Positions 1 through 10,107 of a stretch of 22,062 bases of DNA are shown here, piece by piece; position 1 is the stretch's first letter, and every line of letters begins with the position of its first letter. Where the stretch lies: assembly GCA_013115125.1 (NCBI GenBank), contig JABANN010000548.1:1-22062 (forward strand). Reading direction: 5' to 3'. A program made the position numbers and the translations under genes. The DNA is from Perkinsus olseni. Taxonomy: Eukaryota; Perkinsozoa; Perkinsida. The notes below the pieces were generated by a model, which had not been told where the DNA came from, did not search any database, and saw nothing but the letters and a program-made list of their open reading frames with translations.

Positions 1-943
1 TTGAGTGATACTGAGAACAGTGAGATCACTGCAAGGGAGCAAGAGAGCAAGCGCGATGACTCAGTTCTCACACTGCTCAACAAATTCAGCGCGAATGCGG
101 ATCTCCCAGGAGGAGGGTTGTGTGACCTTTGGACTGTCCAGAGGATCGTCCATAGGAGATAGCGCCAGATTACTGTGTAAATTAACTCTGGGCCGGCAAG
201 ACAATTCTAAAACCCCTTGTTCTCGGTGAGAAGTGAGCGCTGTTCCACTAAACTTACACCATTCGAAAGCTCTACAAATTTCTGATGAGCTCTGAACCCC
301 CCGTATCTTCATGATTCGAAACATTGAGGTCAGCTCTAGACTACTTTTTTTGACTGGACTGTATCACTGACCGTCGCCTCGACGGTAAAGAGGTACTACT
401 ACTCGTGCTGAGTGGGAAGCGGCACGGTCGTGCCAAGGACACATTGACTTTCGTTGACAACACAGTGTCGCCGTAAGAGGGCTTCATGTGATAGCATGGT
501 GCAAGAAACCTGCTCTCATGACACTCGGCGGCGGCCGATGCGAGTCGCAGCGGAAATTTCAGTCAGTAGGATTTTGATTCTGCTTGGGTATCATCAGAGT
601 ATGCAATGGCTGTGGGTGTGTGTAGCGCTTAAGTGACCACATGCCGTGTTTCGGGTATCTGCAACAGGATTCCTGTTCATGCTACACCGCAAGGTAGCAC
701 CAGAGGGTCTTCATTCAGAAGATGATTCCAACAGTCGCCAATGCGGCATTGGCAATGCCGCTCGGGCTGCCGGATCTCCACTCCCGCTGATGATGCGATA
801 GCTATCTTACATACAGTTGTCCAGGCTGCTACAGTGTGCAGCAATGATCAACACAACCAGCAGAAGTGTATCGTACAACTTTGCATCTTAACATGTCAAC
901 ACCGTGGTACAGCATCACAGAGCCAAGCGGTTGATGGTCCGCC
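1..943. other. Left edge, no gene resolved
   Basis: I see no convincing gene here. A minus-strand open stretch (61-324) ends in a plausible acidic, polar C-terminus and could be the last exon of a gene entering from the left on the opposite strand, but no splice partner or family could be recognised. The plus-strand open stretches at 454-636 and 741-947 have no coding character. The right end is the 3' flank of the minus-strand gene at 944-1402. Confidence 0.3.
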
Positions 944-1402
944 CTAATGGGGCGCGACAGAATGCATGTAAGTCTCCATTGATGCTGTTTGCAACGGTAG
1001 CCTTTGACCCCCTACAAAGACACTTATCGTGTCAAACCTTTCAGGATGAATCTGTATAAAGTCGCCATCGGTGACCTCCAAGAAAGCACACTTAGCACGT
1101 ATCTCTTGCATGAACTCATCATACTCATCATCAAACAGGACTTCGTAATCCTCGTCAGACAACAGCCTCACAGGGAACTCTCTATTCTCCGTGTGAACAC
1201 CGTCACAGACCAACCCAACAGTAACCATCGAATCGCCGTTACTATCCTTGAAGAATTCGTAGATGATATCAACTTCATGGTGCCCGACCTTCCATTTTCG
1301 TCCGTATAGACCGTCAAGCTTCCTCCGACGTTGTCCCCCTCCGAGTGAGATCGCAGCACTTGAGTAGAGTAAGCAACAGATGGCACAGCAGAGGCCGCCC
1401 AT
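944..1402 (-). CDS. Small secreted protein, family member A
   Basis: Single-exon gene for a protein of about 152 residues. I chose the ATG at 1402 because the hydrophobic, cysteine-containing stretch that follows (GGLCCAICCLLYSSAAIS) reads as a signal peptide; an in-frame start 45 nt upstream (1447) would add 15 residues. The mature part is acidic, with a region around YDEFMQEIRAKC and a following GDF. The same arrangement recurs in the protein encoded at 12485-12946 (YDAFVAEVREKC, then GDF), so the two are paralogues. I recognise no catalytic motif and no named family. The likely role is a secreted or surface protein of a lineage-specific family; this is inference. The gene is transcribed away from the candidate gene at 1540. 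Confidence 0.7.
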   Translation of the reverse strand: MGGLCCAICCLLYSSAAISLGGGQRRRKLDGLYGRKWKVGHHEVDIIYEFFKDSNGDSMVTVGLVCDGVHTENREFPVRLLSDEDYEVLFDDEYDEFMQEIRAKCAFLEVTDGDFIQIHPERFDTISVFVGGQRLPLQTASMETYMHSVAPH

Positions 1403-1539
1403 GACGTCGAGCAACACTAAACTGCCGCGGTAAAATTGCAAAGTCAAGGCAGCCTAAGGCTCATTCCACGATCCTGAGCGGTTCCACCCCTCCACAGTTA
1501 CGTACGTACCCCTCCACTACGTATCAACATCATTTCGAT

Positions 1540-1981
1540 ATGGTAGCCAAGGACTCGGGACTATGGCTGGCGGCGGCTCAGTTGCTGGGGCCCAGTTCTA
1601 CGCGCTCACCAAGCGCGTACGCCTCTAGAGTCTTCCATACCCGAGCGGCGGAGAACCCAAAGGAGGCTGATGGCCAATGGCAGTTTCAGCCCTGGCGAGA
1701 CGAACCATCAACACATAGCGAGACGCCCCCTTTGTTTCACAATCACCTTGGAATTCTGTTAATCGCGAACGTCTCGAGCAGGCGAGCGAGAATCGATCAA
1801 TGAGCGGCAGTCAGTGAGTGGGCCGATCATGGGAGTCGGGGATGTGTAACCTATAATGGTGGCTCTGTGCAGAGCGATGGTAGACGGCCTGCTCATCAAC
1901 TACTGCGGCCGACTGGAAACGCCACCAATTAACACTCGAAACAAAGATGACGCCGAATGTGAGAAAGGGAATTTCGAATAA
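1540..1981 (+). CDS. Candidate two-exon small protein, possibly mitochondrial
   Basis: Exons 1540-1757 and 1873-1981 join across a 115-nt GT-AG intron (phase 2) to give 108 residues. The reading frame is kept and the total is a whole number of codons. The N-terminus is rich in A, S, R and L with few acidic residues, as in a mitochondrial presequence. The middle has W, F, PWRDEPS and HNHLGIL. The C-terminus is acidic and polar. I do not recognise a family. The stop lies 64 nt from the stop of the minus-strand gene at 2046, a tail-to-tail layout that fits two real 3' ends. Unspliced, the first exon stays open to 1803, so a one-exon form cannot be excluded. Confidence 0.4.
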
Positions 1982-2045
1982 CAAATAGGGTGGGGTCTAT
2001 CTCCTGACAGGAGTTGTAGTCCGAGCGCCGAAGCCTGAATGCTCT

Positions 2046-2539
2046 CTACTGAGCCTTCTTATCCTTCGAAGCCACCAATGCGTCGATCTCTCCACGTAGA
2101 TGAGGCTTGTAACCGAAGTGGAAGAGCAACTGATTTCAAAGACACCGCTGATGGAGAGGGCCGTCAACAACAAGAAGAACAACCACAGGAGACTTACATC
2201 TAGCCAAATGAAGAACACCGCGCCGTGGGAGCCTTGAAGGAAGAATGGTCCGGCGGGAGGTGTCTTGTGCTCTAGGTACGCATGAGATAACAATAATGAT
2301 ATCCAGCAGGTGACCAGAGTGGCAAGCACTAAAATCCATTCATCCTTCTGAAGTATGTAAACTGCCACGTAGTACCTTGACGAAACACATCGAGTACTCA
2401 ACGGAGGCTGTAAACGAAGCTGAAAATTCTCCAGAATATGATTATCATATCACGGAGCGTCGTTCATCATTAGATACGCCGCTATCAGTCGGGAACGAAG
2501 GGCTTCTAATAGCGGTCCTCTTAGGCATGCCATTCCCAT
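2046..2539 (-). CDS. Small multi-pass membrane protein with C-terminal KKXX signal
   Basis: Three exons on the minus strand: 2539-2454, 2396-2198 and 2129-2046, with introns of 57 nt (2453-2397, its AG acceptor lacking a good pyrimidine tract) and 68 nt (2197-2130, strong GTAAGT donor). The joined frame gives 122 residues. Two hydrophobic segments stand out: one after the sequence KDEW, containing LVLATLVTCWISLLL, and one containing HGAVFFIWLDLLFHFGY. The protein ends in KDKKAQ, whose last four residues fit the dilysine (KKXX) rule for retrieval of membrane proteins to the endoplasmic reticulum. The family is not recognised. The first exon is the least certain part. The start was set at the first of two close ATG codons (2539, alternative 2533). 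Confidence 0.55.
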
Positions 2540-2690
2540 GCCCCTGGTCAAGATGAAAATCAAGCACCGTGCATGAGTGGACAACTGATGAATGATGTAT
2601 AACGGAAAAGAGCCTCGTCCAGTCCTCGAACCGACAACCACATCGATATTAACCTTCCGTCAAACCACTCGACCATTCCCTTGCATGCTA

Positions 2691-3409
2691 TTACCAAAGG
2701 CCCATGAACGGCATATATAAAATGCCAGCAGGAATCTCCATGAAGAGGTAGCTTATCATGTACACAATATTGATGATGACAGAGAGGTTAACTCCGCTAC
2801 CGTCCACTGGAGGTAGGAAGTTGTTCACCAGAAACAGCAAACAGATATAGTGAACGGGCTCCACGATCTGGGGAAGAAACGTCACGACCTCATCCAGATT
2901 GACGGCCATGCAAAGAGCGAGTACTCACCAGATGAACTATCTCGTTGGGCATGTTCCTGTGATACATTTTGAAGGAGACGAACTCCTTACGCAGGTCGAA
3001 GTAGTCCGCAATCGATTGCATGGGGACTTTGAGGAAAAACTAAATGTTGCTGTCACCAGCACGTTCTTCGAAGCTCTGTACAATGCGCCCTTAAGATCAC
3101 ATGAACGACTATGCCGCCTCACGCTAGCTCAACCTCACCAGAACGACTCGTCGGCGCGCCGGTCCTAGCTTGTCCGCAACTTTCGCTTGAACGGTAGTTG
3201 GCCTGTGAACGCATTGCAATAGTGCTGAGAATGTCTTCGCTACCCTGAGATGGAGGAGAGGCCACACCACGAGTGAAGTAACACCAGCGTAAGCAGCCGC
3301 GGGAAAGCCAGTACTGAACACAACACTGGCAGAGCAGTGGTGTGCAACCAAGGACAGCAGAACAACAATAACGCAAACATGACGACACGCTAGTGGGAGC
3401 CTCGGTCAT
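2691..3409 (-). CDS. Membrane protein of unknown family, five exons
   Basis: Exons on minus: 3409-3244, 3179-3139, 3040-2991, 2956-2929 and 2867-2691. Introns are 64, 98, 34 and 61 nt, all GT-AG, with phases that fit. The product is 153 residues. The N-terminus is cysteine-rich (about ten Cys in the first 50 residues, including CC pairs), followed by a short basic stretch (GPARRRV). The C-terminal 58 residues are strongly hydrophobic, with two likely membrane helices (around HYICLLFLVNNFL and IINIVYMISYLFM). The last exon is the firmest part. An unspliced reading meets a stop in the third exon, and this is what calls for the 34-nt intron. I do not recognise the family. Confidence 0.5.
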
Positions 3410-3471
3410 CGGGGGAGGGTACGGATGACTCGGGCACCTGATAATAAGGTATGCGAGTAAAGATCTCGAGG

Positions 3472-3479
3472 TATATATA
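3472..3479 (-). promoter_or_regulatory. TATA-like box
   Basis: A TATATATA run lies about 62 bp upstream of the ATG at 3409 on the minus strand. Its place fits a core promoter for the membrane-protein gene. The word is symmetric and AT-rich, so its strand and function are inferred from position only. Confidence 0.25.
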
Positions 3480-3581
3480 CTGAAAAGAATATGGCTAGAT
3501 CACAACAGGCTGTGATATAAATTAGTGTAGTCACGATAAGTTGCAGTGTGCGCCCTACAGGGCGATGGTTCGGGAAGCTTC

Positions 3582-4673
3582 TCATTGGGAGCAAGGCTGA
3601 GTGGGCTTACTCAAAGGTGTAGTAGACGTCTGAGGTGGCGTCTTGTGGACCATCAGCTCTCCTCCGGAATCATAACCGTCGGACAGCCCTCTCGATCGCT
3701 GTGGTGCAGCGCTTCCGATCGACTTTAACGCCAAAAGCACTTTTTGCCTTTTCCGCACCAATACCGGCAAGGAGGGCTTTCGAGGGTACTCATGCATGCT
3801 ACTTTCTTCGCCAAATTTACGGTATTTCAGAGAGTAAATCGCCGCCGGATTGACCTCGCAGTTGTTCTGCGGGTAGCAAGCGCCTGCCTTCAAGCCACGA
3901 GTAGCATGGGAATGGACACCTTGAGCCAGCTTTGCCGCCTCCCTCTTCGTCACGTGTTTCCAGTTATCCCAGCCTCGTCGCAATCCGCCGGCAAAAGTCT
4001 TGCCGTGCTGGTCATAAGCGAGATGAACACGACGCGCCTTGACACCGGAGGGGTATAGACCATCAACGGAGGTCTCGAGGAAGCTGAGCAGGCAATCCTG
4101 GCCACCACGACAGCCGACCATAACGTACTTCTGAAGACTTCGGAAGCCTCGACCGACGTTGACTGGGAGGAAGATTGAGCACGGCCGTCCCTGTCTATCC
4201 CGCGCCCCGAGAGAGTACCCGAAGGCCTCGAGGAAACATGAGTCAGCACTAAGCATTCCGCTGTTACTCGGGCGGCTGATAACAACGACGAACGTGAGTA
4301 CAAAGACCCGACAAAGGACCTACTCGCTGCCAAGTAGCTTTAGTTTCTCTATTTGGTCGTGTCTGTGGACCGAATGGGCCAGCTGTGCTGCTGTCCTTCG
4401 TGTCTTATGTTTGCCCCAGCTACTGATATTGGAATCAACATTCCACAACTCTTCCGGGACCTGTCATCAAGACCATAGCCTGACGGAGCTTCACAGGGAC
4501 CCGCGAAGGGAGACCACCTGACTAGCGGGGTTGTTGGAGGGCAAGTCCTTCATGTCACCACCCGAAGAAGCGTTGTCGGTCGATAGGCCGAAGGATGCCG
4601 ACAGCGTACCACATCCTACGGACATCACAAGAAAAGGGAAGGAAAATGGAAAATGTCTTGCACGCATGCACAA
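3582..4673 (-). CDS. Secreted or anchored protein with a repeated W/H/AA.LA/VH.H motif
   Basis: Three exons on minus: 4673-4518, 4460-4324 and 4275-3582, with introns of 57 and 48 nt. The second has a GTAGGT donor, and splicing it avoids a TAG at 4322-4320. The joined length is 329 codons, 328 residues. The N-terminus has a hydrophobic run (FPFSFPFLVMSVGCG) that could be a signal peptide or anchor. Two segments resemble each other: W-G-K-H-K-T-R-R-T-A-A-Q-L-A-H-S-V-H-R-H near residue 67, and W-K-H-V-T-K-R-E-A-A-K-L-A-Q-G-V-H-S-H in the long last exon. The rest of the last exon is basic, with a Ser/Pro-rich tail. An AP2-like DNA-binding module was considered for the region around SGVKARRVHLAYDQHGKTF but is not convincing. 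If exon 2 instead stopped at the TAG, the first two exons would make a separate 98-residue protein. Confidence 0.6.
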
Positions 4674-4801
4674 GCACTGTACAGCGCAGGATGTTTAGCG
4701 CACGCCCGAAAAGTATAGGGATAATTACAGCTCTATGCTGCCCACGTGACGGTAAGCGTTGTTGACGTCGGTGCTGTCGGCTGTAAGGTCGTTCTATAGA
4801 C

Positions 4802-4847
4802 CGATTCTGGGACGGTGTTTTACGTGTAAAAATAAATTCCAGAATCG
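4802..4847. repeat. Nested inverted repeat
   Basis: The outer arms CGATTCTGG (4802-4810) and CCAGAATCG (4839-4847) are perfect 9-bp complements. Inside them lies a second perfect palindrome, TTTTACGTGTAAAA (4818-4831). A further short palindrome (CTGAGTCTCAG) follows at about 4851-4861. Such a structure could be a cruciform in the shared promoter region, a bidirectional terminator-like hairpin or the remains of a tiny terminal-inverted-repeat element. No flanking target duplication is clear. Confidence 0.6.
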
Positions 4848-4897
4848 ACTCTGAGTCTCAGAATTACCTAACTGAACGGGAGGTGAGGCCAGAGGAG

Positions 4898-5006
4898 AAT
4901 TATGGAGCCCGCTGTACCTTGCAATTATGGAGCCCGCTGTACCTTGCAATTATGGAGCCCGCTGTACCTTGCAATTATGGAGCCCGCTGTACCTCGCAAT
5001 TATGGG
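4898..5006. repeat. Tandem repeat, 25-bp unit, about 4.4 copies
   Basis: Units begin at 4898, 4923, 4948 and 4973, followed by a partial unit to 5006. The unit starts AATTATGGAGCCCGCTGTAC. The first three copies are identical; the fourth differs by one T-to-C change near its end. The array ends about 100 bp before the ATG of the copine gene, so it lies in its promoter or 5' leader. Confidence 0.9.
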
Positions 5007-5104
5007 CTTGTTGTATCCTGATTGATTCCGCTATCCGCGAAGTGGACGAACCATCCGTCGAACCGAATGAACCGAAGTACATTAATATTTGCCGAACCCC
5101 TTTG

Positions 5105-8100
5105 ATGGGATGTCGTCAGTCATCGTCAGTATCGTATCAAACCGGTATCAAACGCGACAACGACGAAGTGCGAGAAGCGGCACTTCAAGCTGTGGGCGAT
5201 GAAGCCACGCAGTCGCCGGACTTAGGTAGCCACAGCCCATACGACACTTCAGTGACCTCATTGAGGGACCCATTCCGCAGTTACCAGAATCGAGCTCAAA
5301 CTAGCGTGTAGCAAGCTACGACGAACCTCCAACTGCCGAGTAAAAGTATACTTAAAGTCCGGCGCAGAAAAGTACCAGCTGATCGGTAGGGCAGCACGTG
5401 ACGAATAACGTCGATTGAAGGAGGGTGCCTGTCAGGCAAAACAGAGATTCTACCCGATACACAAAACCCGACTTTCGCTCAAGGAATCTTCCTCGACTTC
5501 CTCTTTGAAGTGCAGCAAAAGGTTCGCTTTGAAGTGTAGGGCTGCCTGGTGGCATAGTGGTTACCGATGATACCAATCGGTCCAGCACGAACTAGAAAGA
5601 TTTCCGGCATTAGCCGCCTTATGGACCGCATGGTTTACTGATGATGCAGGCGTCCATGCGACAGGTACCATGTACCTCAGAGTACTGGCAAGTCCCGAGA
5701 AAGTGACTTCCTTGGCCTGGCTGAAATGCACCTTGCTGAGATCGTGACCTGCCCGGGAGGCGTCGTCACACGGGAATTGAAGCACTCTACAAGGCCATCA
5801 GGGAACGGTAGAAATCTGCACAATGCCTATCAACGAGCATGCGAGGTTAGGTGACGTAACCATTATAGCGGAAGAAGTCCAAGGAACCAAACGGACAGTG
5901 AAATTCGACATGCGCTGGTGGGTTCGGCCAGTCGCTCTGAGTTGAGCGAAAGTTGGTACTCAGTACTGGCCTCCCTGGGAAGGGAATATTTTCAAAGCCG
6001 CGGTATTACGTTGTGATATCGCGGGCGATGCCAGCCACTGAGGTAGAGAGATCACGAAGGAAGGGTGTATCTCATGTCGAAGCTAGGCACAGTCAGGAGC
6101 ACCTCTACCTGTTGTCTACAGGACTGAGGTTGTTGAAGATACGTCGGAACCTAGTAAGGCTGAGGGTCTTCACTGGACGGTGGTCGGCACCTTGCTGCTA
6201 CTGCTGGAAATACTTAGCGGCAATGCTTGCCTAAGCTCTCGGAACCACCGACGGGTGGCGCCGTGCAGGCCCAGCAGGCGACCGGATTCGTTCTCCTATC
6301 GGCACGCTTCAGTGTGATGACGTAATCTACTGCAATGGGGCCCTCGCTCCAAGCGACAACAGAGCCTTGCTGCTTTGCTTCCACGGACTGAACGGAATTC
6401 ACTCTATTACCCGTGATCGTACATACCGCACCATCACTTCTTCGTCCTCCTTGCAAGTGTGCACTTTCTCTAGGCTTCGCCACCGCAGAGCTGCCCGTAG
6501 AATCTCTTTGCCGTGGAGACCCGGCCAGGAAGATCGTAAGTGCCTACAGTATCAAGCGGCACCTCTCGGAGTCAGCCAGCTTCTTCCCGCAGTTATTCCA
6601 AATGATGGACAAGAAGGGACCCGACAAGCTCATCGGGAGTGGATCGTGTTCCCTCGCGGACCTTCAGGCAGCCGCAATTGAAGAAGTAATCGGACCACCA
6701 TCCTTTCACTTTATATCGGCCTAATAACTTCTAGGCTCCCGTCGTGGTACAGCTGCTACGATCAGACGACAAGGCCGCTGAGGCGGGAGTGCTCACACTG
6801 GACAACGTTGGTGAGTTGTCGAAGGATGACCCTCATCGTGAGATCGATCGGCCTGGAGCAGTGCCTTCCGCCTCCTCAGAGCTGGTCAAGCACGTGTCCT
6901 TCCTAGAGTACATTGAAGGGGGTTTAGAGATCAACCTTATCGTAAGTATCTGCCCCTCATCATCATGCCAGTACAGGTCCCTTCAGGTAGCAATAGATTT
7001 CACCTTCTCTAATGGTGACCCAAACCACCCCTCTTCGTTGCACTACTATGATCCTCACAGTGCCAACGGTGAGGGCTCAGCGTGAATTCCGCGGTTCAGT
7101 CTTGTTCCGGTCCTCGTCAGATTACGTGATGGCGATCAGGGCTGTCGGGGAGATCCTTGAACACTACGATCAAGGTAAGCGCCGAAGACGTTTTTTGTGA
7201 CGGACTATCCTTCAACCTCAGATAAGAAGTATCCTGTCTACGGTTTCGGCGCCAAGTTGCCCCCGGACTACAGCCATACAAGCCACCTTTTCGCATGCAA
7301 TGTGATGATGACTTTCATGAGCAACTATAATTCCGTGGTCAGGGGGATTACTTCCTCCCTGAAGTCGTGGGCGTAGATGGTATTGTTGATGCTTACCGCA
7401 AGGCCCTTCAAGTGGTCCATTTACACGGCCCTACCATGTTCTCTGAAGTAAATTGTGGCGGAAAAATACCCCCACCGATCACTATGTCGTCATAGATAGT
7501 ACAGCTGGCGTCAGGTTGGGCTGAGCAGTATAGTGTAGGAAAAACGGACGAACAGAAGTGAGCCTGGAGCCCTCCTAGCAGAGGTCCATTGGACGCTCCT
7601 GCCCCCTAGATACTTTATACTGTTGATCCTCACAGATGGAGCCATCGTGGACCTCCAGGCTACTATTGATGCTATCGTAAAATACTTACTTCATGCCGAC
7701 TTCTCGAGTGAAAGCTTAACGACTACAATTTAGTTCAGCTGATGGTTCGTGTGAATACCGCAACTTGCGTACCTTGTGGAGAGGGAGGCGGTGAACGAAC
7801 GCCCGTCTGCACTTAGCCAGCACTGGCACTGTATTTTGAAACACAATGGTTGCAACTACTCGTCTCTCTTACTTGTATCAGGTTGAAGCATCGAAAGCCC
7901 CGTTGTCAATCATCATCGTGGGGGTCGGGGATCAAGACTTCGGGATGATGGTCAGTGCTTTACTTGCTTACCAACTCTTTCGTAACTCCCAGAGCCCCTC
8001 CTCCCAAACCTGCGATAAGTAAACCATTCGGGATGTTGATCCTTTCAGAATGTACTCGACGCCGACGACCACCCTCTAGTATCCTCAATCGACCATTCAA

Positions 8101-10107
8101 CCATGGAAAGAGACATCGTGAGCCCCCACATTTCCAGCAACCGTGAAGTCACGTTCAAGGTACAATTTGTACCGTTCAATGAGTTCAAGGACAAGTCCTA
8201 TACTGAGCTTGCCATGGCCACTCTTGACGAAGTGCCGCGAGAGGTCGTCAACTACTATCACAACAGGTAACCTATCATCATCCCTCTCGAGCACGATCCA
8301 TCCCCAGGAATAAAGTCCTCCCGCGACCTAGACGAGATGCCGCCGATGCTAACGACGGTAGAGGGTCGCAGCAAGCCGATTGCTCCGTGCGGGACGTTTC
8401 CGTCAGACCCCCCTATTGGTGACCCGAGTGTCTTCGAAGCACCCAAGTGCATAGAACAGGACAAACGTCGGACTGTGAGGGTCCTGACCAAGGTATTCAC
8501 TCTCCAATTCCCGAGGAATCAACAGAATCTTTGCAGTGCGGGCTGAGTGCGACGGGAGCTGCGAGGTTGGTTGAAGATTCTCTGCCATGCATAGATGATG
8601 AGTACCTCGCAGTAAGCGTTGAGCACTGATCGATGCAACCTCCCTCCCTCATTCCGTTGTCCATCCCCAGGCGTTGGCCAAGCAGCGACTTCGAGAGGAC
8701 AACGCCGCCGCTGGCGGGCCCTTCTATCAGGTGAGAAGCTACGCCGCCAGTACGATCGATGTCCTCTCGACGACTTTACTACCGATCGCTCACATGCTCG
8801 AGCTGTCCCCATGAAAATTAGCCTCTCATACTTATTGGGTCGATGAGACGATTGCCAACGAGTCCACAAGTACACCGCGACTCTTGACCGTGGTAATGCA
8901 GTTGTCGCTGGCATCACAATAAAGGAAGTGCCTTGAGGGAAGGGCTACTCTTAACCCGACACCCTTCTCCTAGGAATACACTCTTATATGGCCCGGTCGG
9001 GGCGTGGCAAGGGGGAGTCATACTCGGCCGACAGACGTGCTTCTCAGTGTCTCCAAACGCTAAAACAACACAATTTGTCCTTCGCTCACGGCATGAACGT
9101 GTCCGTCCTGAGCAGCAGCGAGTTGTCATCGCCCCTGCCCCAGCAAGGCCCTCCGTCCCCCTCCTCCAAGAGTGGTTTTCGGCGAGCGTGTAAGCCGGCC
9201 CTGTCGACCCATCGGTGTTGTCACCCCTGCCCCTCCCCAGCCGCCGGTTCGAGGATGTCCTTCGTTCGTTCTTCCACTCGAGAAGCATTGTCCGTTCGAG
9301 ACGTCGCCGGCGGCTCTTGGGGTGAGAACGACGGAATCAGCCCGGTGTCTGAGGAGGCCTCTGTCGCCCTTCCCAACGCTTCGGGTAGGCTCCATAGCAG
9401 ACTTCACACCTAGCGTCTTCTTGGCAGCCCCTATGTCTCCTGAGTCCGAAGCTCCCGGCGAAGGTCCACCAGAAGGTACGTTCGCTTGGACGAAATTGTC
9501 CTTGTGGATGAGATCTCGTGGCTGCAGGCGTAGCGAGGCCTGAGCTGCAGAATCAAAGCTCTTCCGGCGGCAGGAGCAGCCGCCGGCGCAGCACTGGTCG
9601 TCGACGAAGCTCGACACAGAGGCGCTCTCGCTCTCATATCTCCAGAAGCAGCACTGGCACCATCGCTGTTCAAGACGCAGTGAGTTCGGAAGAGTCTTCG
9701 CTTTTCGCCTTCCATTCTGGCATCATCGCCTGCTCAGGAGTCGGGCCTTTGCAAGGTGTGCTTCGAGAACGCCACCAATACTGTGCTGCTGCCATGTGAG
9801 TGCCGCCTCCGGACTGCCGTTGAAGAGTATTTACTTGGCATTATCAAAGCATTCTCTCAACTACTTTTCTTTTCAATCTGCACTATGAGCCCAATCTACT
9901 TGTGTTCTATACCCACACCTACTACAACGAGGCAGTTCTAGTATCTTCTCCTCCTGTCCCGGGTACTGACGAGCGAGGTGCTCATTAATTTCAGGTAAGC
10001 ATCAATGCATGTGCCTCGACTGTGCTGCCGGGGTCAAAGACAGCACCGGTAAATGCCCGATTTGTCGTTTAACTATCGACACTGTAATCGACGCTATACA
10101 ATCGTGA
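5105..10107 (+). CDS. Copine (C2A-C2B-vWA), probably fused to a C-terminal RING finger
   Basis: Exons: 5105-5225, 5281-5385, 5436-5535, 5665-5807, 5851-5917, 5964-6064, 6097-6153, 6474-6535, 6593-6685, 6735-6810, 6880-6941, 6987-7068, 7121-7174, 7222-7301, 7343-7447, 7505-7557, 7610-7676, 7882-7950, 8049-8117, 8160-8266, 8308-8357, 8407-8492, 8537-8611, 8671-8749, 8848-8892, 8974-9384, 9428-9475, 9528-9679, 9738-9795, 9995-10107. All introns are GT-AG, and the sum is 930 codons. The start MGCRQSSS fits N-myristoylation of Gly2 and palmitoylation of Cys3. C2A includes NPTFAQGIFLDFLFEVQQ and ESDFLG; C2B includes VYRTEVV, SLCRGDP and DKLIGS. The copine vWA domain shows DFTFSNGDP (metal-binding loop), YPVYGFGAKLPP, HGPTMF, LTDGAIVD, SIIIVGVGDQDF and RDIVQFVPF. 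A basic, Ser-rich linker leads to a RING: C-x2-C-x11-C-x-H-x3-C-x2-C-x10-C-x2-C, ending eleven residues after its last Cys. Copines bind membranes; RING copines of plants (RGLG) are ubiquitin ligases. The join at 8750-8973 is the weak point: reading on instead meets a TGA at 8812, and a separate RING gene could start at ATG 8988. Confidence 0.85.

Larger units (their letters stand above)
4674..5104. other. Intergenic region between divergent genes
   Basis: This 431-bp spacer separates the minus-strand gene starting at 4673 from the plus-strand copine gene starting at 5105, so it should hold both promoters. It contains a nested inverted repeat (4802-4847) and a tandem repeat (4898-5006), listed separately. 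An open stretch through the tandem repeat is an accident of the repeat; the unit of 25 bp is not a multiple of three. Confidence 0.5.

Noticed and set aside
6214-6483. Open frames inside the 320-nt sixth-to-eighth exon interval of the copine gene, one reading ALLLCFHGLNGIHSI
   Set aside because: It vaguely recalls C2 sequence, but the flanking exons join in phase without it (A plus GC gives the SFATAEL continuation) and C2B would then hold the same strand twice. Treated as intron.
8118-8159. A 14-residue insertion in the copine vWA domain between RDIV and QFVPF
   Set aside because: The segment is an in-frame 42-nt GT-AG intron (GTGAGC donor); removing it gives the family sequence RDIVQFVPF exactly.
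9172-9617. Long overlapping frames on both strands upstream of the RING
   Set aside because: They are shadows of a G/C-rich Ser/Arg-coding linker; only one path with GT-AG introns (9385-9427, 9476-9527, 9680-9737) leads in frame to the RING cysteines.
8097-9617. Minus-strand frames across the copine vWA and linker region (for example 8519-8917)
   Set aside because: The plus-strand exons are fixed by family motifs, and the minus frames show no motif or splice pattern of their own.
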